NCBI GenBank assembly: GCA_017523925.1
Contig: JAFWVQ010000013.1
Span: 1-61,258, forward strand
From: Clostridia bacterium
GTDB lineage: Bacteria > Bacillota > Clostridia > Christensenellales > CAG-138
DNA length: 61,258 bases
Direction of reading: 5' to 3'
The notes beneath the pieces are model-generated. The model searched no databases. It saw only the letters and a program-made list of their open reading frames with translations, and was not told the origin of the DNA. This document shows positions 23,849 through 32,154 of this stretch, one piece after another. A program made the position numbers and the translations under genes. Positions within the stretch are counted from its first letter, which is position 1. The number at the start of each line of letters is the position of its first letter.

Positions 23849-24577
23849 ATGGAGCGCATCGGGATAAAGCTTGCGAATATCCCCATCGAGGCGGCGGTGC
23901 ATCATGCGCACACCGCTTCCTTTTTGCGCGGCTATGCCTGCGACGGCGAGCCGTGGGAGAAGCTTGAGATAACGCAAAAGCATATCGAAGCGGAGCGCGC
24001 CACATATGCCGAGCAGTACCCGGGCGAGGCCTGCGCAGTAAGCGTCGAGCGGCTCGAGCTTCTTGCGCTGCATCGTGCCGTTGCCGAGGTGCTTCCGCGC
24101 TACGATGCCGCCGCCTGCCACGGCTCGGCCTTTTCGCTGAACGGCAAAGGCGTGCTCCTCAGCGGCGAAAGCGGCGCGGGCAAATCCACCCATGCGCGCA
24201 TGTGGCGCGAGCGCTACGGGGACGAGGTGCTGATGATAAACGACGATAAGCCGATCCTGCGCATCGAAAACGGCGAGGCGCGGCTCTACGGCTCCCCGTG
24301 GATGGGCAAGCACGCCCTTGGCACGAATATCTCCGCTCCGCTCTTTGCGCTTGCATCAGTTCGCAGGGCGGGGGAAAACGCATTGCGTCCGCTTGCGGAC
24401 GATGAGCTTTGGCAGGCGCTCTCCTCGTGCATCCATCTTCCGAGCGGCGCAGCGGAGATGCTGAGCACGCTCAGGATAATGGACCGCGTTCGCTCCTGCG
24501 GCGCGCGCTTCTTCACGCTTGAATGCATTATCGCGCATTCGGCGGCGGAGGCGGCGCGGGAGGCCTTCGGCATTTGA
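23849..24577 (+). CDS. HprK-like P-loop kinase (second copy)
   Basis: A 242-residue paralogue of the kinase at 9372. It shares the P-loop SGAGKSTHARMWRE (Lys112), the acidic INDDKPIL motif and YGSPWMGKH. The start at 23849 directly follows the corrected stop of the thioredoxin-PqqD gene, so the two are an operon. Unlike the first locus, no precursor peptide or radical SAM gene is adjacent. It could act on the peptide made at the first locus or on another precursor elsewhere; that is inference. Confidence 0.8.
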   Translation: MERIGIKLANIPIEAAVHHAHTASFLRGYACDGEPWEKLEITQKHIEAERATYAEQYPGEACAVSVERLELLALHRAVAEVLPRYDAAACHGSAFSLNGKGVLLSGESGAGKSTHARMWRERYGDEVLMINDDKPILRIENGEARLYGSPWMGKHALGTNISAPLFALASVRRAGENALRPLADDELWQALSSCIHLPSGAAEMLSTLRIMDRVRSCGARFFTLECIIAHSAAEAAREAFGI

Positions 24578-24640
24578 AAAATGAACGGCGCGGAATGAAA
24601 AACCGAACGATCGCCGTGAAAAACGGCCTGAAATAACGCA

Positions 24641-24678
24641 GCCCCGACGGGTCCTATGATCCGCCGGGGCCGCTTTTT
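24641..24678 (+). terminator. Terminator after the second kinase gene
   Basis: GCCCCGACGG and CCGCCGGGGC form a stem followed by CCGCTTTTTTTT. It lies between convergent genes. Confidence 0.85.
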
Positions 24679-24685
24679 TTTCGGC

Positions 24686-26455
24686 TTACTGCACGGTGAA
24701 CAGCGAGTAGAACTGCCCCTTTTTCTCCATCAGCTCATCGAACGAGCCGACCTCGGCAAGGCTGCCGTTTTTGAGCATGAGTATCGCATCGTATTTTTTG
24801 AGCAGGCTTGCTTCAAGGCGGTGCGTGACCACGATTCCCGTTATCCCGTCGAGCTTCAGTATCTCGTTTGAAACAAGGCTCGCGGTCTCGTTGTCGAGCG
24901 CGCTTGTGGCTTCGTCCACAAGCAGCACCGAGGCGTTTTTGATGAGCGCGCGGGCGATGCTGATGCGCTGGCGTTCGCCGCCCGAGAGGTTCACGCCGTT
25001 TTCGCCGCAGAGGTAGCTTTCCCCGCGCTCGGCGATGACCTTTTCAAGCCCCGCACGGCGTATCGCGGAATCGACCGCCTCCTTCGGAAACTCGGAGAAC
25101 ATCGTGATATTGTTTCTTATCGTGTCGTCAAAGAGGAAAACGCTTTGATTGATAAGGCTGACGCTTTCGTAAAGGCTGTTCATATCGGCGTTTTTCAGCT
25201 CGACCCCGCCCACCTTGAGCGAGCCGCTGTAATCAGCGTATGCGCCCATCATAAGGTTCAAAAGCGTAGTCTTGCCGCTGCCGGAAAAGCCAACGAGCGC
25301 GTACTTTTTGCCCGCCGCAAAGCGATAGGAAAGGTTATTAAGGACGCTCTTTCCCTCCTCATAGCCGAAGCCGAGCTCCTTTACCTCGATGCCGCTTTCA
25401 AGGCTTTTTATGACTTTGCCGCCGGCTTCCGCTTGGTTGTCCTCGAGCTTATCGGCAAGCTTATACACAAGCGCCTTCGCCGCGCCGCGGCCGGCGATTA
25501 TCTCGGGCAATACCGATATCGGTCCGATCAGGCAGTTGCAGAGGTTCACGAACAATATGACCGTACCAGCGGTTATCCTTCCGTTTATGGCGAAGATCGC
25601 GCCGATTATAAAGATTCCGAACTGCACCACGCCGCCGGACACGCCCGAAATCGAGTTCAGAATGCCGCTGTATGTGCGGCGGCTGCGCTTTGATTCCTCA
25701 ACGTCGGCATTTTCACCGGAAAACAACGCGTTCGCCTGCTTTTCCGCCTTAAACGCCTTGATTACCGAGAAGCCGCCGAGAAGATCCTTCACGCGGGATG
25801 TGAAGGCTTCGTTCTTATCAGAAACCGTTTTTTCGCGCTTTGTGAGCCCGCAGCCCATCGCGAGCGTTGCGATTATCGGAAAAAGGCAAAGACCGATCAC
25901 GATAAGCGTCATAAGCGGGCTGTAATAGAGCATCATTCCGAGCGCGAACGCAAACCTTAAAACATTGAAAACGAGCGAGACCGTGCGGTTGAGATAGTTT
26001 TCCTCGATGGCTGCCGCATCGTTTGTAAGTGCGGAAAGATACCCGCCCGTATTCTCATGCGAAAATGCGCCGATGCCCTTGCCGCAAAGCATGGAGAACG
26101 CCGCAGTTTTATACTGCGCGATGCCCTTGTGGACAAATCTTGACTTGATGACGGCGAAAAGCGAGTCCACGATCAGATATGCCGGCAGGAAGATCGCGGT
26201 CGCTATCGCGGCGCGGCTCAGATCGGAACGGCTCGATGCGCCGATGGCGTCTATGACCGAGCCGAGTATCCATGATACTACGCTGTTATCCGCCGATGAA
26301 AGGGCGGCAAGGATGAGAGCAAGCATGAAGCTCAGCCTGTTGCGCTCGTAGAACGCGGCGAAAAGCTTTCTTGAAGCCGCGCTCTTGACGGGCTTTGGCG
26401 GCTTGACCTTTTTACCGGTCTTATCCGCGGGCTTATTTATCGCCTTTGTTTCCAT
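24686..26455 (-). CDS. ABC transporter, fused membrane and ATPase domains
   Basis: A 589-residue half-transporter of the exporter type: six membrane helices in about residues 40-330, then the ATPase with Walker A GFSGSGKTT, signature NLSGGERQRISIARA, Walker B VLLVDEATSALD and the H-loop VVTHRLEAS. It would act as a homodimer, since no partner half is adjacent. Its start lies 23 bases inside the end of the XRE regulator gene, so expression is coupled to it. Substrate unknown; lipid, drug or peptide export are the family options. A Lys/Pro-rich N-terminal tail (KTGKKVKPPKPVK) precedes the first helix. Confidence 0.9.
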   Translation of the reverse strand: METKAINKPADKTGKKVKPPKPVKSAASRKLFAAFYERNRLSFMLALILAALSSADNSVVSWILGSVIDAIGASSRSDLSRAAIATAIFLPAYLIVDSLFAVIKSRFVHKGIAQYKTAAFSMLCGKGIGAFSHENTGGYLSALTNDAAAIEENYLNRTVSLVFNVLRFAFALGMMLYYSPLMTLIVIGLCLFPIIATLAMGCGLTKREKTVSDKNEAFTSRVKDLLGGFSVIKAFKAEKQANALFSGENADVEESKRSRRTYSGILNSISGVSGGVVQFGIFIIGAIFAINGRITAGTVILFVNLCNCLIGPISVLPEIIAGRGAAKALVYKLADKLEDNQAEAGGKVIKSLESGIEVKELGFGYEEGKSVLNNLSYRFAAGKKYALVGFSGSGKTTLLNLMMGAYADYSGSLKVGGVELKNADMNSLYESVSLINQSVFLFDDTIRNNITMFSEFPKEAVDSAIRRAGLEKVIAERGESYLCGENGVNLSGGERQRISIARALIKNASVLLVDEATSALDNETASLVSNEILKLDGITGIVVTHRLEASLLKKYDAILMLKNGSLAEVGSFDELMEKKGQFYSLFTVQ

Positions 26456-27341
26456 CGTTTACTTCACTCCTTTCAAGCAAGGGCTTTTCGCGGCTGCTCC
26501 AGCTCCAGATATAGCCGGGTGCCTCTATCAGCCAGCGCGAGAACAGCAGAAACGCAATGAACGCGGGATCCTCGTTCAGCGCGTAAACGCTGTGTTCGCC
26601 GTCCGCTTCGATGACGGAACGTTTTTTAATAAGATCGATCCCGCTCAGCGCATCGAGCGCGGGCAGGAGCCCTTCTTCATCAAAGCCGCAGGCAGCGGCA
26701 AGCGCGGCGCCTGAATAATAGTTTATCTTTTTGGAATACAGGAAGTACAGCAGTTCCATACTCCCCTCTATCGCAAGCGCGGCATAGAGCTTGCGGTAAT
26801 GCGCGGGCTCAAGAAGGTTTGAAAGAAACCCCTCCTCCGGCTCCGGCAGCAAGAGGAACAGCGGGCAGTCCTCGGCGGGAATGAGGAGCCTCATGCCGTG
26901 ATCGTCCGTGAACTGCGAACGCATAAAAACGGTTATCCTTTCGCCGTTGCTGATATAGCTGCCCTTGCTCGATTTGATCGGCAGGCGCATGATCTCCATC
27001 AGCTCGTCGGGCCGCAGATCGCTGTCCGTTTGAACGGGACTATTCTGGGCACGGATCAAAAGCTTAAAAAGCTCATACTGTCGTTTTTCCTCAGGCTGGC
27101 GCATATACCAGTTTGAAAACAGCTCCTGCATATCCGCGCTTTTCACGTCCTCGCGGCCAAAGAGCGTGTCTATGGTAACGTGCAGCGCATCCGCGATGGC
27201 GGGGATAAGCTCCGTATCGGGCATTCCGCCGTTTTCCCATTTGCTGACAGCCTGCGCCGAAACCGAAACGAGTGCGCCGAGCTGCTCCTGAGTCAGCCCC
27301 ATTTCGCGGCGAAGCCTTGAGATATTGCTTCCGATATTCAT
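26433..27341 (-). CDS. XRE-family regulator of the ABC transporter operon
   Basis: A 302-residue protein with an N-terminal helix-turn-helix (ISRLRREMGLTQEQLGALVS, VSKWENGGMPD) over residues 1-65. The remaining 235 residues are not recognised; they contain predicted helical stretches and no membrane helix. It overlaps the ABC transporter gene by 23 bases, so it very likely controls that exporter. Its promoter carries the palindrome TTGAATTCAA over the -35 box, and a related half-site lies upstream. Confidence 0.8.
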   Translation of the reverse strand: MNIGSNISRLRREMGLTQEQLGALVSVSAQAVSKWENGGMPDTELIPAIADALHVTIDTLFGREDVKSADMQELFSNWYMRQPEEKRQYELFKLLIRAQNSPVQTDSDLRPDELMEIMRLPIKSSKGSYISNGERITVFMRSQFTDDHGMRLLIPAEDCPLFLLLPEPEEGFLSNLLEPAHYRKLYAALAIEGSMELLYFLYSKKINYYSGAALAAACGFDEEGLLPALDALSGIDLIKKRSVIEADGEHSVYALNEDPAFIAFLLFSRWLIEAPGYIWSWSSREKPLLERSEVNDGNKGDK

Positions 27342-27438
27342 ATTTTTAAGCTCCTTGCTTCAATTTTCGAGGGTGAGCGCTTCGGCCTTTGGGGATCGCC
27401 GCCCGCGCCGCGCCGAAGCGCATTCAAATCACGGTTGT

Positions 27439-27467
27439 ATAATATCAAAACTTTGGGTTGAATTCAA
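27439..27467 (-). promoter_or_regulatory. Promoter of the XRE-ABC operon with palindromic -35 region
   Basis: On the minus strand TTGAAT and TATTAT are 17 bases apart. The -35 lies within the perfect palindrome TTGAATTCAA. The word GGGTTGAATT (plus strand) occurs at the promoter and again about 45 bases upstream, so two operator sites are plausible. Confidence 0.7.
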
Positions 27468-27565
27468 TGGAGGCAAACTTGATTTGAAACAAATACGGGT
27501 TGAATTAGCTCAAACGAAGGCCAAGCTGCCCAAGTGCGTTTCACTCAATCTCCCGAGCTTGGGGC

Positions 27566-27601
27566 AAAAAAAGAAAAGCACTGCTTGTGGCGGTGCTTTT
27601 C
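27566..27601 (-). terminator. Terminator after the 77-residue protein gene
   Basis: On the minus strand GAAAAGCAC and GTGCTTTTC form a stem followed by TTTTTTTG. Confidence 0.8.
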
Positions 27602-27631
27602 CGCTTAATACTGAGCTCAGGAGGGGGCGGC

Positions 27632-27865
27632 TCAGTAAATAAGCCAGATGGAGCCGAAGTGCAGTTCGCCGCGCATAAAGCAGACCTCGAAGGTCATGCC
27701 GGGCTCGGGGCGGCTTTGCGCCTCCGGACGGGGGAGCGTGCGCTCGCCCTTGCAGGCGGTGCGTTCGCGCTTCGCGGAAACGGGCGCGCCGTAGGGAGCG
27801 CCGTTCGGGCAGTCCGCCGACGGATGCGGGATGCTGCGCGGGTTTTCGATGATATCGGCTTTCAT
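27632..27865 (-). CDS. Small protein of unknown function (77 residues, three Cys)
   Basis: An ATG at 27865 follows AAAGGA at good spacing, codon use matches the neighbours, and a clean terminator follows the stop, so this looks like a genuine monocistronic gene. The product starts MKADIIENPRSIPHPSADCP, has three cysteines and ends in a hydrophobic HFGSIWLIY. The middle is rich in Pro, Arg and Glu. There is no signal peptide. I do not recognise the family. Confidence 0.55.
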   Translation of the reverse strand: MKADIIENPRSIPHPSADCPNGAPYGAPVSAKRERTACKGERTLPRPEAQSRPEPGMTFEVCFMRGELHFGSIWLIY

Positions 27866-28202
27866 TGCGTGTCGTCCTTTTAAAACAGGATGGAGCGCTG
27901 CGCGCAGGTTCGCCCGCGGAGCCGCTGCTTCGTTTGCCGGCCGCAGTCAAGCTGCGCGCCGAAGTCGTGTTCGGGATCGTGGATCGTGGGTCGTGTCCGC
28001 CGCCGGTGCAGGCGGTAAAAACCCAAGCGCGATCGGCGGTGCCGAGGAAAGCGCGATCCCCTTAACGATCATATGGTACTCGGCTCACCGCAGGATGCTT
28101 CGTTTGCGCATAGTACGCCGTAATAATGCTTTCATTACGCTAATGAACAAGACTGCGGAAATATTGCACCATAAATAATATATTTTACGCGAGCCGAGAG
28201 CG
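27866..28202. other. Intergenic region without a recognised gene
   Basis: About 340 bases between the small-protein gene and a tandem-repeat block. The left part must hold the promoter of the small gene, but no strong -35/-10 pair stands out. The right end (about 28110-28190) is AT-rich. I see no convincing coding frame. Confidence 0.5.
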
Positions 28203-28362
28203 GCGCGGCGGCACTGCGGAGGCACTGCGGCGGTACTGCGGCGGTACGCAGATCGTCACGGGGTGCGCAGAGCGTCACGGGGTGCGCAGAGCGGCGCGGG
28301 GTGAGCATATCGTCACAGGTTGCGCATATCGTCACGCGGTGTGCAGAGCGGCACTGCGGCTC
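28203..28362. repeat. Two adjoining tandem-repeat arrays (11-base, then 19-base period)
   Basis: From about 28203 an 11-base unit (GGCACTGCGGA, varying) repeats about four times. From 28248 a 19-base unit (GCAGATCGTCACGGGGTGC and variants) repeats about six times up to the stop of the DUF4956 gene. The copies have diverged slightly. Confidence 0.8.
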
Positions 28363-29056
28363 AAAGCTCGTTCTTTTCCCGCTGGACCATGCCGAGCTTG
28401 ATGGTCAGATTGCCGTTGCGGCAGCGCAGCGCGTCCAGAAATTCCTTTTCCCTGTCGCTCTTTTTGAGCACCACGCGGTAGCAAAGCTCGTACATCGTGC
28501 CCATGTTCACTGTCTTGACGCGGCGCAGCTCGGTCTTCTTCGCGTAGGCGGTGAAGAGGTCGTCAAACAGGCCGTTGTAGTTCAGATCCTCGGGTATCGT
28601 GATGCGAAGCTCCTGCTCGCGGCTGACGATGCTGCCGAGGCCGGAGATGCTGACCGCCGCAAGTGTGAGCACAACGAGCACGAAGCCGATCAGCGCAAGG
28701 CCGATAAAGCCCATGCCGAGCGCAAGCCCGATCGCCATGGAAAAGAAGATGAACAGTATCTCCCTGCCGTTGCCCGGGGCGCTTCTGAAGCGAACCAGGC
28801 CGAACGCGCCGAGCACGGCGACCGAGGTGCCGAGATTGCCGTTGACTATCATTATCACCAGCGTCACGAGCAGGGGAAGCACGGCGAGGCAGAGGGTGAA
28901 GCTTGAGGATTCGGCGCAGAGCACCTTGAAGGCGAGGGCGATCAGAATGCCGAGGATTATGGCGGCTCCGAGCGCAAGGGCAACGGAGGAAAGGGTGAAG
29001 GTGCCTGCATGGAAGATGCTTGTCAGCATCCCGTCGCGAATTATTGAATTCAGCAT
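28361..29056 (-). CDS. DUF4956 membrane protein
   Basis: A 231-residue protein with about four membrane helices in the first 150 residues, including the conserved stretch GAFGLVRFRSAPGNGREI, then a cytoplasmic C-terminal domain. This matches DUF4956 proteins, which often sit beside VTC-domain proteins, as here. Its start overlaps the VTC gene by 7 bases. Its molecular role is unknown; a membrane partner of polyphosphate synthesis is the usual guess. Confidence 0.85.
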   Translation of the reverse strand: MLNSIIRDGMLTSIFHAGTFTLSSVALALGAAIILGILIALAFKVLCAESSSFTLCLAVLPLLVTLVIMIVNGNLGTSVAVLGAFGLVRFRSAPGNGREILFIFFSMAIGLALGMGFIGLALIGFVLVVLTLAAVSISGLGSIVSREQELRITIPEDLNYNGLFDDLFTAYAKKTELRRVKTVNMGTMYELCYRVVLKKSDREKEFLDALRCRNGNLTIKLGMVQREKNEL

Positions 29057-29835
29057 ACAAGAAGTCTCCTTTCGCTTTGTAACTCGGTTTCGGGCAGGGA
29101 AACGGTGCTCCAGTTCCTTTGGCGATGCACGATAAGCGATTCAAGATCCCATTTGCCCATCTCTTTTTTATAGATATTGCCGTATTTTGAGAATGAAGTG
29201 GGGTAGAGCTTCAGCTCGGAAAGCAGCCTTGTGAACCACAGGGGCGTTGCTCCCGAAACCTTGCTCTCCATAAGGTAGTAGCCGTCGACGAGCAGCTTTG
29301 CGCCGTGGTCGCCCGCATCAAGGGCAACATCCTGCCGCCTTGAGCGGACGTTTTGATCGAAGGTGACGCGGAATTCGGCATCCTCGATGCCGAAAAGCGC
29401 GATGCGGTCGTAGGCGAGGAAGAGGCGGGGCGAAAGGTCGTAGCGCTCGAGGAAGAAGTCCAGCTCGTTCATTATCTGCGTGTTGATCGCGGGGCGGATG
29501 CCGCGCACCGTGTAATCCATCGCCTGAGCAAGCGTCATCGGTTCGCGCCGCTTGGTCACGACGCGGTCGCATTTCTTCTTTATTTCAAGAAAAACCGTGC
29601 TGTCCGCGCTTGCGATGCCGTAGCTTCTAAGGCGCAGCTTTTCCTTGTAGGTCGGCTTTTCGATCGACCTGCGGATAAGAAGGTCGTCCGCCGTGTCGTA
29701 ATAGATATTGCATATGGTGTGCAGCCCGTATTTGTCCTCCTTCATGTGCTCGGCAAGGCGTTTGCGAAGCTCGAAATAGATGTGCTCGGGCATCAGGTAT
29801 TTCTTTTCGTACCTGCTGAAAACTGTCTGTATCAT
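29050..29835 (-). CDS. VTC-domain protein (polyphosphate polymerase-like)
   Basis: A 261-residue protein with the VTC tunnel-fold pattern: RYEKKYLMPEHIYFELRKRL at the start, ICNIYYDTADDLLIRRSIEKP, the basic strand YKEKLRLRSYG, VFLEIKKKCD and LMESKVSGATPLWFTRLLSE near the C-terminus. In yeast Vtc4 this fold makes polyphosphate from ATP, using the row of Lys/Arg and Glu seen here. It lies between the metallo-hydrolase and the DUF4956 gene in one operon. Confidence 0.88.
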   Translation of the reverse strand: MIQTVFSRYEKKYLMPEHIYFELRKRLAEHMKEDKYGLHTICNIYYDTADDLLIRRSIEKPTYKEKLRLRSYGIASADSTVFLEIKKKCDRVVTKRREPMTLAQAMDYTVRGIRPAINTQIMNELDFFLERYDLSPRLFLAYDRIALFGIEDAEFRVTFDQNVRSRRQDVALDAGDHGAKLLVDGYYLMESKVSGATPLWFTRLLSELKLYPTSFSKYGNIYKKEMGKWDLESLIVHRQRNWSTVSLPETELQSERRLLVC

Positions 29836-29848
29836 ATTTTCACCCCCG

Positions 29849-30730
29849 TCACTTCGTCTTTTGCCGCAGCTCGAGGTTTACGCCGTCGCTGATGACGGTC
29901 AGTCTGCCGAAGCGCGTTTCAAACACGTCCGCGCCGAAGCTCTTGATAAGCTCAAGCGTTTTCGTTTCGGCGGGGTTCTTGTCGGAATCGCAGATCACCG
30001 CATACTTCGGGCGCACGGCCTCGAAAAGCTCGGCGAGCGCCGTGTTGTAAACGCCGTGGTGGGGCGCCTTCATAAAATCGCATTGCTGCGCGGTGCCGGA
30101 GGCGAGCCAGTCGCGAATGCGCGTTTTTTCCGCATCGCCCATGAAAAGCAGGCGGTTTTTGCCGTGGGTAACGGTGGTAACGAGCGAGCAGTCGTTGTCG
30201 ATCTCCGCGCCGCTCGCCGCATCGGGGTAGTTCACCGGGGGCTCAACGAGCACGTGCGCCGTGCCGAGCTCGAACTCAATGCTTCCCTTTATCCGCTCGG
30301 CGGTGAGCTCCTTTGCTTTGAGCGCATCGAGGAACTCGAAATAATCGGTGACCACGCCTTCATAATCGGGCAGGATGATCCTGTCCACCGGGAAGCGCTC
30401 GAGAAGCGTGTCCGCACCGCCGACATGATCCTTGTCGTGATGGGTGATGATAAGCGCGTTCACGCGGCTTATGCCGCTGTTGGTCAGAAACTCGCAGAGC
30501 TCCTCGCCGTCGTCCTCCTCGCCGGCGTCGATAACGAGGCAGTTTTCGCCGGTTTGAAGCACGATCGCATCCGCCTTGCCTATCTTCAAAACGGAAACGG
30601 TAAGCGGCTCGAGCTTCTCCGCGTCGGCGGGCCTTTCCAAAACCGCGCAGGAAACGAGGAATTGCATGGTGAAAGCAAGCATCAGCATTGCCGCCGTGAA
30701 TATCAGGGCTCTTTTTTTATTCATATTCAT
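29849..30730 (-). CDS. Lipoprotein-anchored ComEC-like metallo-beta-lactamase-fold hydrolase
   Basis: I start this 293-residue protein at the ATG at 30730, behind GGAG. A signal peptide ends in a lipobox (MQFLVSCAV), so it is probably an outer-face lipoprotein. The domain follows the ComEC-associated MBL pattern: LKIGKADAIVLQTGENCLVIDAG, the metal motif ITHHDKDHVGG, LLFMGDAE and APHHGVYN. Such domains hydrolyse phosphodiesters. It heads the operon with the VTC and DUF4956 genes, which suggests a role in phosphate-polymer or nucleic-acid metabolism at the surface. Confidence 0.88.
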   Translation of the reverse strand: MNMNKKRALIFTAAMLMLAFTMQFLVSCAVLERPADAEKLEPLTVSVLKIGKADAIVLQTGENCLVIDAGEEDDGEELCEFLTNSGISRVNALIITHHDKDHVGGADTLLERFPVDRIILPDYEGVVTDYFEFLDALKAKELTAERIKGSIEFELGTAHVLVEPPVNYPDAASGAEIDNDCSLVTTVTHGKNRLLFMGDAEKTRIRDWLASGTAQQCDFMKAPHHGVYNTALAELFEAVRPKYAVICDSDKNPAETKTLELIKSFGADVFETRFGRLTVISDGVNLELRQKTK

Positions 30731-30914
30731 AAACAAACACTCCAAGCTTTTTATAGTATGGTTGTCGGCGGCCACCGTGCGCGTTCATCGCGCTTTCACC
30801 ATGTTAATGGCGGATACGGGCGGAATATTGCGCGGAGCGCCATATATTTTTTATAAAAAGACAAAAAGAAAGTGTAAAACGAGGCAAATACTCGCTCCCA
30901 ACGGTCGAAAAAGC

Positions 30915-30943
30915 TTGAAGCCGGGCTTGAAAAAAGGTATAAT
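30915..30943 (+). promoter_or_regulatory. Sigma-A promoter of the zinc-ribbon protein gene
   Basis: TTGAAG and TATAAT are 17 bases apart. The rest of the 327-base gap (30731-31057) holds the divergent start region of the metallo-hydrolase operon and no other gene that I can see. Confidence 0.8.
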
Positions 30944-31057
30944 AAGGCTGAATATATTCCGATGCGGATAGGGGCTTCGAAAGGCCGAGGTCAAAGACCG
31001 AAGCCCGAAAAACGAAGACCGAGAAATCGGTGCGGAACGGAAAAGGAGGAGAGAACC

Positions 31058-32002
31058 GTGAAATACTCGGACAAGCTGAACGGCTTTTATGATGAAGGCT
31101 ATCACTACTATATCGAGATACGGGACGAGCGGCTGACCGTGCGCGACTACCGCCGGGCGATCGCGCTTGAAACGCGGATACGCTATGACGCCGATTCGCT
31201 CGAGCAGGGCGCGCGCACCGAGCTGAGAATGGAGGACAACGTGCTTTCGCGCGCGGCGGACGGCAGCATGATGAGCGAGATAAAGCAGCTTTATTACGAA
31301 GGCGGCGAGCTGAAGCTGCTGTATTATTACACGATCCTCGGCGAAAAGCTGTACACGCTGAAGAAGGTGGAGAACGGCCCGTTTGACCATATCAGGATCC
31401 GCGATACCGAGTATCTCGACGCGCTTCAGGGCAAGTGGACCGAGTACCTTCCAAACGGCAAAAAGGGCAGCTCGATGATGATCGTGGGAAACAGCCTGAG
31501 CTGGCTCGGGATGGGTCCCTTCGCCTTCCACGCGATAAGCCGCGCTGCCTCGCCAAACAAGGTGCAGCTCGTTCCCGCAAACCTGATCGACAGCGATTTT
31601 CGCGGCTTTATGAGCGTGGACGTGTATGGCAGCACGCTCTCAACGCGCATGATCATCCACGACGCCTCCGCGCCGCTGATCGTCTTCATGCGCGAGGGCG
31701 ACCTGAAAAGAGGGGACGAGGTCCTCGCCGAGCGGGACGCGGAGATAGTTGGCTCGATCTTCGGCGGAGCGGCTTCCGGCATTCCGCCTGTTCCGACCGT
31801 TCCGCAAGTTCCGCCTGCCCCGCCTGTTCCGCCTGTTCCGCCGATCGGCTCCATGCGGGAGGGTGCGCCGACGACGAGAACCGAGGGCGTGCCGCTCCGC
31901 TTCTGCAGCGAGTGCGGCTGCGATTTCGGGGATAAAAACTATAAGTTCTGCCCGAGCTGCGGAACGAAGCGCGCGATGCGAGCCGGGCCGCCCGATGCAT
32001 GA
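31058..32002 (+). CDS. Unknown protein with Pro-rich linker and C-terminal zinc ribbon
   Basis: I start this 314-residue protein at GTG 31058, behind GGAGGAG. Residues 1-240 form a predominantly beta-type domain I do not recognise (FYDEGYHYYIEIRDERLTVR). A linker of PVPP units covers about 246-268. The C-terminus is a zinc ribbon (FCSECGCDFGDKNYKFCPSC, four Cys) of the zinc_ribbon_2 kind. No membrane helix is evident. It is probably a cytoplasmic adaptor or sensor; function unknown. Confidence 0.8.
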   Translation: MKYSDKLNGFYDEGYHYYIEIRDERLTVRDYRRAIALETRIRYDADSLEQGARTELRMEDNVLSRAADGSMMSEIKQLYYEGGELKLLYYYTILGEKLYTLKKVENGPFDHIRIRDTEYLDALQGKWTEYLPNGKKGSSMMIVGNSLSWLGMGPFAFHAISRAASPNKVQLVPANLIDSDFRGFMSVDVYGSTLSTRMIIHDASAPLIVFMREGDLKRGDEVLAERDAEIVGSIFGGAASGIPPVPTVPQVPPAPPVPPVPPIGSMREGAPTTRTEGVPLRFCSECGCDFGDKNYKFCPSCGTKRAMRAGPPDA

Positions 32003-32064
32003 GGCGGCAGCCGCGCGAAAGCCCGATTTTTGCGGAAGTACATACTTTTTTTACTGCGCCTTGC

Positions 32065-32093
32065 TTGACAAAACGCGGTCCCGCGGGTATAAT
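32065..32093 (+). promoter_or_regulatory. Sigma-A promoter of the acyltransferase gene
   Basis: TTGACA and TATAAT are 17 bases apart, about 60 bases before the start codon. Confidence 0.88.
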
Positions 32094-32154
32094 CTCGCTG
32101 TACTCTCCCGCCGTGGCGCGCGGGCGCAGAGGAGCTTTTCAGCAGGGAGACTCA

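Noticed and set aside
22111..24313. Several long minus-strand frames opposite truA and the kinase locus
   Set aside because: Arg/His/Ala-rich shadows of high-GC coding DNA on the opposite strand.
28203..28362. CRISPR-like array
   Set aside because: Units are contiguous with no unique spacers and periods of 11 and 19 bases; no cas genes nearby.
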